Shown here: positions 1 to 9,160 of the stretch, one piece after another
Layout of the letters: the number at the start of each line of letters is the position of its first letter
Numbering within the stretch: the first letter of the stretch is position 1
Assembly (NCBI GenBank): GCA_945877035.1
Contig: CAMCQH010000001.1
Span: forward strand, 1-64,000
Reading direction: 5' to 3'
Source: an uncultured Clostridium sp.
Lineage (GTDB): Bacteria > Bacillota > Clostridia > TANB77 > CAG-508
DNA: 64,000 bases
Program-made: the position numbers and the translations under genes
Notes under the pieces: generated by a model
The model's input: only the letters and a program-made list of their open reading frames with translations
The model's database searches: none
Told to the model about the DNA's origin: nothing

Positions 1-181
1 TACATGAATTATATGCTATTTCTTCATATCCACATTCATCACATACATATTTATGTGCTCCCATTTTTTCCGTTTTACAATTTTTTATTGCTTTTATTGT
101 ACTCTTTTTGTATCCTACTATTTTATGGCTATTTTCATATTCCTCTAATCCTTTATTTAATATTTCTTTTATTTTCTCCAT
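1..181 (-). CDS. IS91-family transposase, N-terminal fragment cut by window edge
   Basis: Reading leftward from an ATG at 181, the first 60 codons give a Lys/Glu-rich start followed by HKYVCDECGYEEIAYNSC. This Cys-x2-Cys-Gly motif followed by YNSC is the zinc-binding domain found at the N-terminus of IS91-type rolling-circle (HUH) transposases. The catalytic part lies beyond base 1 and cannot be seen. The gene starts 1 base after the recombinase stop codon, so the two are almost certainly translated as one operon. An integrase next to an IS91-type transposase is a known arrangement of such elements. The family call rests only on the zinc finger and the gene order. Confidence 0.75.
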   Translation of the reverse strand, partial: MEKIKEILNKGLEEYENSHKIVGYKKSTIKAIKNCKTEKMGAHKYVCDECGYEEIAYNSC

Positions 182-182
182 T

Positions 183-1040
183 TTATTCCCCTTTCATTAA
201 TATATCTAATGGACTTTCTAGTCCTATATCTATATTCGCCACATGTACATATTCCATTGTACTTCTTATATTGCTATGTCCCATTAATTCCTTTACTTGT
301 ATTAATGTTGCTCCATTTTCTATTAAATTTGTTGCATAACAATGTCTTAATGTATGCATTGTTACTTTTTCATTTAATCCTGCTTTTCTTCTATATTTTC
401 TAAAATTTTCTCTTATTACTCCTACTGTCATTGGTTCATCTAATTCTGTTAGAAATATTTTGTCACTTTTTACGGGTTTTCTATATTTTTTCCAATATGT
501 TCTCAACATTTCTAGACTTGTCTTTGATAACATTGTATATCTTTCTTTATTTCCTTTTCCTTCTCTTACAAATATTCGCATTTTCTTACTATCTATATCA
601 CTTATATGCAAATTTACTATTTCTCCTATTCGTAAGCCTGAACCATATGCTATCATAAATATTGTTTTAAATTTGTAATCATCTACACAATTAAAAAAAG
701 TACTTAACTCTTCTTTCGTTAGTACTTTATATACTGTTTTTTTCTTTTTTCTCATTGGCAATTGCTTTTTATTTATTAATTTGTTCATTGTTACTTCATA
801 CATAAACCTTATTATACTATTATAATAATTTACTGATCTATCTGATAATTTTCTTTTGTTTATCAAATGTTCAAATAAAAAATTTCTTAATTCTTCTGTT
901 GTTACTTCTTCTATTGGTTTATTAAAATATTCTATTATTTCTTTTCCTTTGTGCATATACGAATAATATGTGTAATGTGAAAAATTTCTCATTTGCATGT
1001 CTTTACTCATTTTCTCTAACACTTGTTCATTTGTCATCAA
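183..1040 (-). CDS. Tyrosine recombinase / integrase (XerC/D-like)
   Basis: A 285-residue site-specific recombinase of usual length. An N-terminal SAM-like core-binding domain (about residues 1-95) precedes the catalytic domain. Visible catalytic residues are Arg in SGLRIGEI, His-x-x-Arg in HTLRHCYATN, His in GHSNIRST and the nucleophile Tyr in MEYVHV; a Lys in the beta-hairpin (EGKGNKERY) completes the set. The gene has a good ribosome site (AGGAGG-type, 1044-1050) before the ATG at 1040 and runs directly into the transposase fragment. The pair is therefore read as a mobile element and not as the chromosomal dimer-resolution system. It could have inserted between the pilin-like gene and whatever was originally to its left. 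Confidence 0.9.
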   Translation of the reverse strand: MMTNEQVLEKMSKDMQMRNFSHYTYYSYMHKGKEIIEYFNKPIEEVTTEELRNFLFEHLINKRKLSDRSVNYYNSIIRFMYEVTMNKLINKKQLPMRKKKKTVYKVLTKEELSTFFNCVDDYKFKTIFMIAYGSGLRIGEIVNLHISDIDSKKMRIFVREGKGNKERYTMLSKTSLEMLRTYWKKYRKPVKSDKIFLTELDEPMTVGVIRENFRKYRRKAGLNEKVTMHTLRHCYATNLIENGATLIQVKELMGHSNIRSTMEYVHVANIDIGLESPLDILMKGE

Positions 1041-1141
1041 AAATACCTCCTATATATTATATTTGTAACTCTTGGTTACATAATTATATTATACAGAAGG
1101 TTTTATCTATTTTCAATATTTATCTCTTATTTATTTATACC

Positions 1142-1160
1142 ATTGCTGCTTTGCAGCAAT
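1142..1160. repeat. Perfect 8-bp inverted repeat upstream of the recombinase
   Basis: ATTGCTGC and GCAGCAAT are separated by three T residues. There is no T-run on either side, so it is a poor intrinsic terminator. It lies between the end of the pilin-like gene (1244) and the recombinase start (1040). It may be a terminal hairpin of the IS91-type element or a transcript end for the pilin-like gene. Confidence 0.5.
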
Positions 1161-1243
1161 TTAGTACATTGTATATATAAAATAATTTTTTTTATAAATT
1201 TTTTTCATAATTTTAATTTTTGAAAATGTGACTTTTTAAACAT

Positions 1244-1395
1244 TTACACCAACACCGCACGGAAACCACTATCGTAAAGAGGCTCTCCATTGGTAATACC
1301 GAAGGCAAATGCACCCGCAAGAGAACTATAATTGTAACCGCCTCCGCGAACGAAGAACGGATAAGACGCGACCGGAAAGCCAGAGTAGTCTCCAT
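1244..1395 (-). other. Probable DGR variable region (VR) at the 3' end of the pilin-like gene
   Basis: The final part of the gene is compositionally different from the rest. The lines 1261-1320 and 1321-1380 are 29/60 and 31/60 GC, while the body of the gene is around a third GC. It uses GC-ending codons (GCG, CGC, GGC, TTC) that the rest avoids. The encoded residues end in GFRAVLV directly at the stop, as in DGR target proteins, where VR runs to or near the stop codon. I found no second, template-like copy in this window. Confidence 0.6.
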
Positions 1396-2977
1396 TCCAG
1401 CTAGTTGAATTCGCTCCTGAAGTTGATGTTTCTAATATTGCATCTCCATATCTACTTGATTTTAGTCCTAAATATGTGTTATAATTATTCGTATTACTAT
1501 CACTTGAGTTATATGGATATACTGTTGCATATTCAGTACTTGTTGTGCTTAATGCATATGAACTTCCATATGTTGATCTATTTGAACTTCCACTAGTATT
1601 TGTTATATATCCTGATGTTCTTTCCCATACACAACCGTTTAAGTCATATACTCCTGTTATGTTTGCAGTACTGCTACCTTTTACTCCTACTGCTGTATCA
1701 TTATATGGTTTTCCTAATGTTGTTGTTTTATCTCCTGATGTACCATTTATACACATTCCTGTTATAGCTATTCTCCATGGACTTGATTCAGCTGTATAAT
1801 AATTGTTTAAATTTACTTCTGTTCCACTCCTTCCGCATGAACTTTGAGTTAAGTAAGCAACAGCTCCCCACTCACTATTTTTCATCATATGGCTATCTGT
1901 TTCTGTTTTTGTTGAATTTAACCCGTAAAAGCTACTTGCATTTTTTATTTCTTGTGATAGTGTGTAACTATCTCCTGTTGATATATTGTTATATGCATAT
2001 GTTAATGGCTTAAATACTGGGTATGACATTTTTGGTTTTGATGATAATGTTTGTGATAAAGCATTTGTTGTATAACTACTGTTATATGATGTATAATTTT
2101 TATCTGAATATACTACTGTATCACTACTATTTGATATTGTTGTTGATAATGTTCCTGCATTATTTGTTATTGTATTTGCTTGGAATCCTGCTGGATATTT
2201 TGCAACCCAGAATCCTGGTATTTCTGCCTTCCACTCACCATTAGTATAACCAGTTGAACTTCCATTTTTAAATGCTGGGTGTATATATGTGTATTCTGAA
2301 TCTACTGTTGTTTGTGTTGTTGGTATGAATTTTACGCTTATTGTTGATGCTGTACTTGTGTATGGTGTTGTTATTTTATATTCATATCTTGGTATCCATA
2401 CCCAATAACTCCCATCTTCTGTTTTAGCATTTGCCCATTTTTGATTAGCGTAATCATACCAATTATCTTGATTATCTACTGTTACTGTCACTTCATTTCC
2501 TGAAGCATCCCAATATATTCCTGTCATTCCTTCCATTAATTTTGGGCTATTTACATTTTTACTGTTATTCCAACTTCCATTTGCTAGCAATGTTCTTGTA
2601 TCTTCTGTTGTTCCTCCTGAATAAACATCTGATACTTTTATTGAATAGTTTCCAAATTCTGCTTTTGTTGTTAATGTTAATGTTGATAAATCTTCTGGTA
2701 ATGTTTCTGGTACATCATCAAAATATTTACCTAATATTTCTATCAACTCTCCTTCTGTTATACTTCCTAATGGTGGTTCTAATTGTTTTTCATAAATATC
2801 CAATGATATTTTTTCCTTTATGCTTGCTATCTCGGTCTTTTCTTTTGCTTCACTCGCTTTTCCAAAGATTCCTTGATTTGTTATAGCTTGTATTGATATC
2901 CCAGCTAATATCAATAAAACTATGATTGTAATCACTAACGCCACTAGCGTTATTCCTCTTTGCGTATTTTTCTTCAT
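1244..2977 (-). CDS. Pilin-like secreted protein with C-type-lectin / FGE-like domain; probable DGR target
   Basis: A 577-residue protein. The N-terminus (KKNTQRGITLVALVITII then VLLILAGISI) is a type IV pilin or pseudopilin leader: a short basic stretch, Gly before the cleavage site and a hydrophobic helix. After a linker, the region from about residue 190 (YWVWIPRYEYKI, FWVAKYPAGF, SEWGAVAYLTQS, GVYDLNGCVWE) matches the formylglycine-enzyme/C-type-lectin fold. The last 55 residues (FPVASYPFFVRGGGYNYSS, GAFAFGITNGEP, SGFRAVLV) are the classic end of a DGR variable protein. Ribosome site CCTCCTC on the plus strand at 2988-2994; promoter with embedded operator at 3028-3056. Function is inferred as a surface ligand-binding pilin. 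No reverse transcriptase is present in the window. Confidence 0.8.
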   Translation of the reverse strand: MKKNTQRGITLVALVITIIVLLILAGISIQAITNQGIFGKASEAKEKTEIASIKEKISLDIYEKQLEPPLGSITEGELIEILGKYFDDVPETLPEDLSTLTLTTKAEFGNYSIKVSDVYSGGTTEDTRTLLANGSWNNSKNVNSPKLMEGMTGIYWDASGNEVTVTVDNQDNWYDYANQKWANAKTEDGSYWVWIPRYEYKITTPYTSTASTISVKFIPTTQTTVDSEYTYIHPAFKNGSSTGYTNGEWKAEIPGFWVAKYPAGFQANTITNNAGTLSTTISNSSDTVVYSDKNYTSYNSSYTTNALSQTLSSKPKMSYPVFKPLTYAYNNISTGDSYTLSQEIKNASSFYGLNSTKTETDSHMMKNSEWGAVAYLTQSSCGRSGTEVNLNNYYTAESSPWRIAITGMCINGTSGDKTTTLGKPYNDTAVGVKGSSTANITGVYDLNGCVWERTSGYITNTSGSSNRSTYGSSYALSTTSTEYATVYPYNSSDSNTNNYNTYLGLKSSRYGDAILETSTSGANSTSWNGDYSGFPVASYPFFVRGGGYNYSSLAGAFAFGITNGEPLYDSGFRAVLV

Positions 2978-3027
2978 TTTTCTTTTTCCTCCTCTTTTGA
3001 ATTATTTTTATACATACTTCTACTATA

Positions 3028-3056
3028 ATAATATCTCATTTTGAGATATTATTCAA
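3028..3056 (-). promoter_or_regulatory. Promoter of the pilin-like gene with operator in the spacer
   Basis: On the minus strand TTGAAT (3056-3051), a 17-base spacer and TATTAT (3033-3028) form a sigma-A promoter about 50 bases before the start codon. The spacer carries the palindrome ATATCTCA-TTT-TGAGATAT (3031-3049), so a bound protein would block RNA polymerase. Confidence 0.75.
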
Positions 3057-3123
3057 TATATTTTTTATACTTTCCTTAAATGTCATATTTTTGTAATATT
3101 TTTGTAATGTTTTGGTAATAAAA

Positions 3124-3152
3124 GTGATATTTTTATCTCGTTTTGAGATAAT
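3124..3152 (+). promoter_or_regulatory. Probable xre promoter with the same operator
   Basis: GTGATA (3124-3129), 17 bases and GATAAT (3147-3152) are a weak promoter pair for the XRE gene. The palindrome TTATCTC-GTTTT-GAGATAA (3133-3151) overlaps spacer and -10. It shares the core ATCTC-N5-GAGAT with the operator of the divergent gene, suggesting one regulator for both. Confidence 0.6.
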
Positions 3153-3248
3153 GTGTACAGGTATAAAATTTTTATTTTATATTATATATAACCTATCTGT
3201 ACTTGTAATATTCATAGGTAAAAATTAATTATGTGAGGACTGATATAA

Positions 3249-3473
3249 ATGAGATTAAGAGATTTAAGAGAAGATAATGATTTAACACAAGCAACTGTTG
3301 CAAAATATTTACATTGCGCACAAAATACATATCATCAATATGAATCTGGTAAAAGGCAAATACCTTTAAATTTATTAGAAAAACTTGCATTATATTATCA
3401 TACTTCTGTTGATTATATACTTGGATTAACAGATGATAACAAAACATACGAAGCACCAAAGATGAAAGCTTAA
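3249..3473 (+). CDS. XRE-family helix-turn-helix repressor
   Basis: A 74-residue protein that is almost entirely a Cro/CI-type HTH domain: LRDLREDNDLTQATVAKYL, then QNTYHQYESGKRQIP, then NLLEKLALYYHTSVDYILGLTD. The start is supported by GAGGAC eight bases upstream. It is divergent from the pilin-like gene, and two related palindromes sit in the promoters of both. The simplest reading is an autorepressor that also switches the pilin-like gene. It has no sensor domain, so the inducing signal is unknown. Confidence 0.9.
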   Translation: MRLRDLREDNDLTQATVAKYLHCAQNTYHQYESGKRQIPLNLLEKLALYYHTSVDYILGLTDDNKTYEAPKMKA

Positions 3474-3492
3474 AATAAAAAATCAAAACATA

Positions 3493-3541
3493 AAAAAGGG
3501 ATTTGGAGTCCTGTAAAGTGGACCCATAATCCCTCTTTTTT
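3493..3541. terminator. Bidirectional terminator between xre and ileS
   Basis: GGGATT-TGG-A-GTCC pairs with GGAC-CCA-T-AATCCC around an 8-base loop, with A-runs on the left and T-runs on the right. It can end xre on the plus strand and ileS on the minus strand. It resembles the element at 54930-54974. Confidence 0.75.
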
Positions 3542-6500
3542 ATTTTACAACTTCAACATCAATATTTAAAGTTTCTCCATTAATATTTGTTTCAGTATAT
3601 TCTGATCTTTCTGCACCATAAACGATATTTAATGCTAAAGTATCATGTTTAATTAATTCAGCATTTGCTTTAATTACATTTTCAAGCATTTCATTTCCAG
3701 ATACATAAAGATTAATTTTATCTAAAACTTCAAATCCTTTGTCTTTTCTCATATTTTGAACTTTTGATAATACTTCTCTTACATATCCTTCTTCTTTTAG
3801 TTCTTGTGTAATATGTGTATCTAAAACTACACCTATTTCACCTTCACCAGCGAATGCAAAACCTTCTTTTCCATTCATTGTTATAAGTAGATTTTCTGAA
3901 TTTAAGCCGATTTGTGTATCATCTATTTCAATGTATTCAACTCCACCGTTTTTTACTGTGTTTGCTAAGTCCATTTGATTTTTCTTAGCAATTTCTTCTT
4001 TTATTCTAGGAATTAATCTTCCATATTCTTTTCCTAAAACTGGTAGATTTGGCTTAATTTCAAAGTTTACGTAGTCTGACATTTCTGCTCCTAATTCTAC
4101 TTTTTTAACATTTAATTCTTCTTTTAACATGTCTTCGTAGTATTCTGGCAAAGTGTCTATTGATATTAACATTTCTGATAGTGGTTGTCTGTTTTTGATA
4201 TTTACTGAATTTCTTGCACTTCTTCCTAATTTAACTATTGTATATGCTAAATCCATTTCTTGTTCTAATTTAGCGTCTACTGCTGAAACATCATATTCTG
4301 GCCATGTGCATAAATGAACACTTTCAGGCGCTGTATTGTCTAAGTTTACTACTAAATTTTGATAAATTTCATCTGTCATAAATGGTACAAATGGTGCTGA
4401 TATTTTGCTTAATTTTACTAATACTTCATATAATGTTACATATGCACCTATTTTGTCATCTGTTAGTTCTTGACTCCAGAATCTTTCTCTGTTTCTACGT
4501 ACATACCAGTTTGAAAGTTCATCTGTGAAAGCTTCTATTTGAAGCGCTGCACTTGTTATATCATATTTTTCTAGTTTTTCATCTACTTCTTTTATCAATG
4601 TATTTAATTTTGAAATTATCCATTTATCCATTACATTTGTTGGTTTGAAGTCTTTATAATTTAATGGATTAAATTGGTCAATTTCTGCATATAGAACGTA
4701 GAATGAATAGACATTCCATAATGTGCTTAAAAATCCTCTTTGTGTTTCTTGTACATTTTCTAGTCCTAATCTTGTTGGTAGCCATGGAGCGCTACATGTA
4801 TAAAAGTGCCATCTTGTTGCGTCTGCTCCAACTTCGTTTAATAATACCATTGGGTCTACACCATTACCTTTTGATTTAGACATTTTTTGTCCTTTTGAGT
4901 CTAAAACGTGTCCTAAAACTATACAGTTTTCAAATGGTGTTTTTCCAAATAAAGCTGTTCCCAATGCTGTTAATGTGTAGAACCAGCCTCTAGTTTGGTC
5001 TATTGCTTCTGAAATGAATTGTGCTGGGAAGTTTTGTTCAAATAATTCTTTATTTTCAAATGGATAATGTAATTGTGCAAATGGCATTGAGCCAGAATCA
5101 AACCAACAGTCAATAACTTCTTTTGCTCTTGTCATTTTTTTACCACATTTTGGACATTTTAAATGAACATCATCTATATATGGTTTGTGTAATTCTATAT
5201 CTTCTGGGCAATCTATTGCTTTTTCTTTTAATTCTGCAATACTTCCAATGCATTCTTGATGTCCACAATTTTCATCTTCACAAGTCCAAATTGGAAGTGG
5301 TGTTCCCCAATATCTATCTCTTGAAATTCCCCAGTCAATTACATTTTCTAAGAATTTTCCAAATCTTCCTGTTCTAATTGTATCTGGATACCAGTTTACT
5401 TTGTTGTTATTTGCAACTAATTCATCTCTTAATTTACTCATTGCAACAAACCAGCTCTCTTTTGGATAATAAAGAAGTGGTGTGTCACATCTCCAACAGT
5501 GTGGATATGAGTGTAAATGTTTTTCTTTACTGAATAATTTGTTTTCTTCAGCTAGCCATTTACAGATATCCTCGTTACAGTCTCTAACAAATCTACCTGC
5601 CCAAGGTTCAACCTCTGGTACGAATTTTCCTGATTTATCTACTAAATTTACAAATGTGATTCCATTTTGTTTAGCAACAAGGCTATCATCTTCACCATAT
5701 GCTGGTGCAATGTGAACTATTCCTGTACCATCTGTTAGTGTTACATAATCACCATGGATTACTTCAAACGCTTTTCCATCTACTTTTGCAAATGGCATTA
5801 ATTGTTCATATTTTGTTCCTAATAATTCTTCACCTTTAAACTCTTTTACAATTTCATATGGTGTTTCTTTTAAAACTGATTCTATTAAATCTTTTGCTAA
5901 TATATAATTTTCGTATTTTGGTTCATCATCTGTTCCAATATTTGCCTTAACTTCTGCATATGTGTAAGATTTATTAATACATAGTGCTAAGTTTGAAGGC
6001 AATGTCCATGGAGTTGTTGTCCAAGCTAGTATATATGTGTTTGGTGTTGTAACTTCACCTGCTATATTTTGACCTTCTGGAACTTTAAATTTAGCAACAC
6101 AAGTTAAATCTTTAACATCTTTATAACCTTGTGCAACTTCATGTGATGAAAGTGCTGTTCCACATCTTGGACAATATGGCATAACTTTATGGCCTTCATA
6201 TAAAAGACCTTTTTTCCATAACTCGCTTAAAGCCCACCATACAGACTCAATATATTCATTATGGTATGTTACATATGGATTATCCATATCAACCCAGTAA
6301 CCAACTTTGTTTGTCATTTCTTCCCACATATGAACATATGTAAAAACACTATCTTTACATTCTTTAACAAATGTTTCTACACCATATTCTTCAATTTGTT
6401 GTTTACCAGAAATACCAAGTTTTTTCTCAATTTCAAGTTCAACTGGAAGACCATGAGTATCCCATCCAGCTTTTCTAATAACTTGATAACCTTTCATAAC

Positions 6501-6716
6501 TTTGTATCTTGGTATAATGTCTTTCATAACTCTTGTTTCGATATGACCAACATGAGGTTTTCCATTTGCTGTTGGTGGGCCATCATAAAAAGTAAAATAC
6601 CTTCCACCTTTGTTCATATCAAAATTTTTCTTGATTATGTCTTTTTTCTTCCAGTTCTCTGCGACTTCTCTTTCCATTCCTACAAAGCCGTCTTTTAATT
6701 CAACTTTCTTGTACAT
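3540..6716 (-). CDS. ileS: Isoleucyl-tRNA synthetase (eukaryote-like IleS2 type)
   Basis: A 1058-residue class I synthetase that charges tRNA-Ile. The HIGH-type motif is in [16 protein letters not shown] (near residue 50), the KMSKS motif in [11 protein letters not shown], and a long CP1 editing insert lies between them ([11 protein letters not shown]). Zinc-type Cys pairs are visible (CPRCG, CPKCG). Its length (usual bacterial IleS is about 920) and the [12 protein letters not shown] wording are those of the IleS2 branch, members of which are often naturally insensitive to mupirocin; that property is inferred here. Transcription is controlled by the T-box leader upstream. A TGTCCC repeat lies between the leader and the start codon. 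Confidence 0.97.
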   Translation of the reverse strand: MYKKVELKDGFVGMEREVAENWKKKDIIKKNFDMNKGGRYFTFYDGPPTANGKPHVGHIETRVMKDIIPRYKVMKGYQVIRKAGWDTHGLPVELEIEKKLGISGKQQIEEYGVETFVKECKDSVFTYVHMWEEMTNKVGYWVDMDNPYVTYHNEYIESVWWALSELWKKGLLYEGHKVMPYCPRCGTALSSHEVAQGYKDVKDLTCVAKFKVPEGQNIAGEVTTPNTYILAWTTTPWTLPSNLALCINKSYTYAEVKANIGTDDEPKYENYILAKDLIESVLKETPYEIVKEFKGEELLGTKYEQLMPFAKVDGKAFEVIHGDYVTLTDGTGIVHIAPAYGEDDSLVAKQNGITFVNLVDKSGKFVPEVEPWAGRFVRDCNEDICKWLAEENKLFSKEKHLHSYPHCWRCDTPLLYYPKESWFVAMSKLRDELVANNNKVNWYPDTIRTGRFGKFLENVIDWGISRDRYWGTPLPIWTCEDENCGHQECIGSIAELKEKAIDCPEDIELHKPYIDDVHLKCPKCGKKMTRAKEVIDCWFDSGSMPFAQLHYPFENKELFEQNFPAQFISEAIDQTRGWFYTLTALGTALFGKTPFENCIVLGHVLDSKGQKMSKSKGNGVDPMVLLNEVGADATRWHFYTCSAPWLPTRLGLENVQETQRGFLSTLWNVYSFYVLYAEIDQFNPLNYKDFKPTNVMDKWIISKLNTLIKEVDEKLEKYDITSAALQIEAFTDELSNWYVRRNRERFWSQELTDDKIGAYVTLYEVLVKLSKISAPFVPFMTDEIYQNLVVNLDNTAPESVHLCTWPEYDVSAVDAKLEQEMDLAYTIVKLGRSARNSVNIKNRQPLSEMLISIDTLPEYYEDMLKEELNVKKVELGAEMSDYVNFEIKPNLPVLGKEYGRLIPRIKEEIAKKNQMDLANTVKNGGVEYIEIDDTQIGLNSENLLITMNGKEGFAFAGEGEIGVVLDTHITQELKEEGYVREVLSKVQNMRKDKGFEVLDKINLYVSGNEMLENVIKANAELIKHDTLALNIVYGAERSEYTETNINGETLNIDVEVVK

Positions 6717-6730
6717 ATTCTTTCCTCCCT

Positions 6731-6809
6731 TTGTCCCAAGAGGGACGGTTCTTTTTGGGACATTTTATTTAATGTCCCATTGGTACCTGTCCCTTTTGGG
6801 ACATTCGCA
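6731..6809. repeat. TGTCCC/GGGACA palindromic repeat, two tandem hairpins
   Basis: Two back-to-back units, TGTCCC...GGGACA at about 6733-6763 and TGTCCC...GGGACA at about 6774-6804, with the internal core GGGACGGTTCTTTTTGGGAC. The family recurs at 9130, 35425, 43218 and 50582. It lies between the T-box terminator and ileS, so it must be transcribed in every full-length ileS mRNA. Confidence 0.85.
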
Positions 6810-6814
6810 AAATA

Positions 6815-7074
6815 AAAAACTAGCCATCATGCTTTTTTAGCATAAGGGCGAGTTTTTATCTCACGGTACCACCTTATTTATTTATCATTTTTTAAATTGA
6901 TAACATCTTCATTATCTTTAACGCAGATTTACGGCTAAGCTTACTTTTTTCTGCTTAGCAACAGTTAGGTGATAACAAATTATTTTTACTTACCAAATTT
7001 TCAGCTTCCTTTGGCTCTCTACAAGTTATTTTATAATTTGTGTTGTCCTTACTTTTGTTTTTCTTTTTAACTTG
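6815..7074 (-). promoter_or_regulatory. T-box riboswitch leader of ileS (specifier AUC)
   Basis: The conserved T-box sequence AAGGTGGTACCGTGA is on the minus strand at 6876-6861. Just after it comes the terminator hairpin with T-run (6853-6815). Stem I can be drawn: AGTAAGG pairs with CCTAACT and ACAAATTAT with ATAATTTGT. The 3' side of the internal loop between these two stems reads TATCA, which places ATC (6973-6971), an isoleucine codon, exactly where the specifier should be. AGAGAGCC, typical of the stem I upper part, is also present. Uncharged tRNA-Ile should stabilise the antiterminator and turn ileS on. Confidence 0.93.
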
Positions 7075-7080
7075 CATATT

Positions 7081-7108
7081 ATTATATCACAATTTTTTGC
7101 AATTTCAA
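7081..7108 (-). promoter_or_regulatory. Promoter of the ileS T-box transcript
   Basis: TTGAAA (7108-7103), 16-base spacer, TATAAT (7086-7081) on the minus strand, directly before the T-box leader. Confidence 0.85.
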
Positions 7109-7138
7109 GTACTTTTTGATTATTTTTTCTATTTTAAA

Positions 7139-7160
7139 AAGAGGTGATTTCTCACCTCTT
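7139..7160 (-). terminator. Terminator after the small membrane protein gene
   Basis: AAGAGGTGA and TCACCTCTT form a 9-bp stem with a 4-base loop, followed on the minus strand by a T-run. It ends the transcript of the 7191-7541 gene before the ileS promoter. Confidence 0.8.
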
Positions 7161-7190
7161 AAGATTAATTCATTATATATTTTAATGTCA

Positions 7191-7541
7191 TTATATCTGT
7201 TTAAATAGCCAATCAATTCCCTTACTATTTATAGTCTTTTTATTGAATTGTTTAGCTTCCACATCATCAGCCCATAGATATGCTAAAAATGTTAAAAGTA
7301 AAAATACAAAATCTATAGCCATATTCATACATAATTTATTAAACAAATATGCATAATCTGGTGTTAATGTTAATGTTTGTATTGTATGTATAACTAGGTC
7401 TATCACAAATGCAAATAGTGGTATTGCTACTATTAGACTTCTTTTTAATTCTTGTGATAAGAATATTAATAAAACTGTAGCAACTAATACTAAAAATAGT
7501 GTTAATAAATTTGTTAAATCAAATATAAACATATTTTTCAT
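7191..7541 (-). CDS. Small integral membrane protein, unknown function
   Basis: A 116-residue protein with three clear hydrophobic segments: TNLLTLFLVLVATVLLIFLS (about 10-29), SLIVAIPLFAFVIDLVIHTI (about 35-54) and MAIDFVFLLLTFLAYLWA (about 74-91). The tail is short and basic. I do not recognise a family. It has its own terminator on the left and stands between ileS and glmM without an obvious link to either. The start could be residue 1 or the Met at residue 4. Confidence 0.6.
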   Translation of the reverse strand: MKNMFIFDLTNLLTLFLVLVATVLLIFLSQELKRSLIVAIPLFAFVIDLVIHTIQTLTLTPDYAYLFNKLCMNMAIDFVFLLLTFLAYLWADDVEAKQFNKKTINSKGIDWLFKQI

Positions 7542-7649
7542 TTCCTTTCTTTTCTTTCGTTACTATAAATATAATATCATTTTTTAAATTTTAATTCAAT
7601 ATTTTTTCGGTTACATTATTATTACATTTTCATTTCAATTATATTACAT

Positions 7650-9014
7650 TTATTTTAATTTTTCTTCTATTAAATCAGCAATTTCTCTTGCTTTTTTAGT
7701 TATGTACTCTTGGTCTTCTCCTTCTATCATAACCCTAACTAAAGGTTCTGTTCCTGATGGTCTTATTAGCACTCTTCCGTTTCCTGCAAATTCTTTTTCT
7801 AATTTATCTATTGCTTGTTTTATTTCATCATCTTTTTCATAATCATATTTTTTATCTGAATTTACTTTTGCATTTATTAATACTTGTGGATATAGTTTTA
7901 TTATTTCAGCCATTTTTGATGCTTTTTCATTTTCTTCTAAAATTGCTTGTATCAACATTAATGATGTTAATATTCCATCTCCTGTTGGATTATAATCTAG
8001 TAAAATCACATGTCCTGATTGTTCTCCTCCTAGATTATAGCCATCTTTTAGCATTTCTTCTAGCACATATCTATCTCCAACTTTTGTTTGAATTAACTCT
8101 AGTCCGTTATCTCTTGCGTATTTGTGTAGTCCTAAATTGCTCATAACTGTTGCAACTACAGTATCTTTAGCTAGTTTTCCTTTTTTTCTTAGGTAATTTG
8201 ATACAATAGCCATTATCATGTCACCATCTATTTCATTACCATTTTCATCAACAGCTAAACATCTGTCTCCGTCTCCATCATATGCAACGCCTAAGCTTAA
8301 TTTATTTTCTACTACAAATTTTTTCAATGCTTCTAGATGTGTTGAACCACATCCATCATTTATATTTATTCCATCTGGTTTGTTATTTATTATTTTATAT
8401 TTTATTCCTAATGCTTTGAAAACTTTTTCTGCAACTACTGATGTTGCACCATTTGCTGTGTCTACTCCTACAACAAAATCATCTCTGCTTATTTTTTCAA
8501 TAATATCATCAAAGTTTTTTCTGAAGAAATATACATATTCATCTAGTAAATCTAATCTGTATTCAGATACCCCTATTTTATTACTTACTGCTGTTAATTC
8601 ATCTATTTTTCCTGAATCCATTACTTCTTCTATTTCTTCTTCTAGACTATCTGGTATTTTCATTCCTTTATTGCTAAAATATTTTATTCCGTTGAATTCA
8701 AATGTGTTATGTGATGCAGATATTACAACGCTCGCATCTGCTTGCAATTTTCTTGTTAAATAAGCAACTGCTGGTGTTGGTATCACTCCTAATAATTTTA
8801 CATTTGCTCCATAACTTAAAAATCCTGCTACCATTGCACTTTCTATTAGAGTTCCTGATATTCTTGTATCTCTTCCTATTAATATCGTTGGAGTATGATC
8901 TGTATGTTTTGATAATACATATGCTCCTGCTTTTGCTACTTTATATACTAATTCTGGTGTAAGTTCTGTATTGGCAATTCTTCTTATACCATCTGTTCCA
9001 AAATATTTTCTCAT
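7650..9014 (-). CDS. glmM: Phosphoglucosamine mutase
   Basis: Converts glucosamine-6-phosphate to glucosamine-1-phosphate for UDP-GlcNAc and so peptidoglycan synthesis. The protein starts MRKYFGTDGIRR. The phosphoserine loop is VVISASHNTFEFNG, the metal loop is DGDGDRCL, the sugar-binding loop GGEQSGH and the phosphate loop RPSGTEPLVRVM, in the family order. The open frame extends to 9053, but the ATG at 9014 has an AAGGGA ribosome site and begins with the family's N-terminal motif, so I chose it (454 residues, normal length). It follows the capsule genes on the same strand and may share precursor supply with them. Confidence 0.96.
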   Translation of the reverse strand: MRKYFGTDGIRRIANTELTPELVYKVAKAGAYVLSKHTDHTPTILIGRDTRISGTLIESAMVAGFLSYGANVKLLGVIPTPAVAYLTRKLQADASVVISASHNTFEFNGIKYFSNKGMKIPDSLEEEIEEVMDSGKIDELTAVSNKIGVSEYRLDLLDEYVYFFRKNFDDIIEKISRDDFVVGVDTANGATSVVAEKVFKALGIKYKIINNKPDGININDGCGSTHLEALKKFVVENKLSLGVAYDGDGDRCLAVDENGNEIDGDMIMAIVSNYLRKKGKLAKDTVVATVMSNLGLHKYARDNGLELIQTKVGDRYVLEEMLKDGYNLGGEQSGHVILLDYNPTGDGILTSLMLIQAILEENEKASKMAEIIKLYPQVLINAKVNSDKKYDYEKDDEIKQAIDKLEKEFAGNGRVLIRPSGTEPLVRVMIEGEDQEYITKKAREIADLIEEKLK

Positions 9015-9061
9015 CGCTAAACTTCCCTTCATTTTTTTAACTTTTTTCTCCATCCCAATGC

Positions 9062-9105
9062 ATGAGTCATCTGTAACAAAGCAGAGCTTTTAACAGCTGA
9101 CTCAT
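9062..9105. repeat. Nested inverted repeat upstream of glmM
   Basis: ATGAGTCA (9062-9069) and TGACTCAT (9098-9105) enclose CTGT/ACAG and AAAGC/GCTTT pairs, giving a long interrupted hairpin. It has no T-run and lies between the cpsB terminator and glmM; role unknown. Confidence 0.5.
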
Positions 9106-9123
9106 CCCCAAAAACATAAATTG

Positions 9124-9160
9124 AAAAAATGTCCCAAAAAGAACCGTCCCTAATGGGACA
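9124..9160 (-). terminator. TGTCCC-family repeat acting as the cpsB terminator
   Basis: TGTCCC (9130-9135) and GGGACA (9155-9160) pair, and the minus strand continues into six T residues. It begins one base after the cpsB stop codon. This copy shows that members of the dispersed family can serve as intrinsic terminators. Confidence 0.7.

Noticed and set aside
1142..1160. Hairpin as the DGR cruciform after the variable region
   Set aside because: It is about 85 bases from the stop codon, much farther than expected, and not GC-rich; an element end or transcript end is as likely.
8218..8763. Long plus-strand open frame opposite glmM, and many similar frames opposite minus-strand genes
   Set aside because: They are hydrophobic shadow frames caused by AT-rich codons on the other strand, with no ribosome site and no domain.
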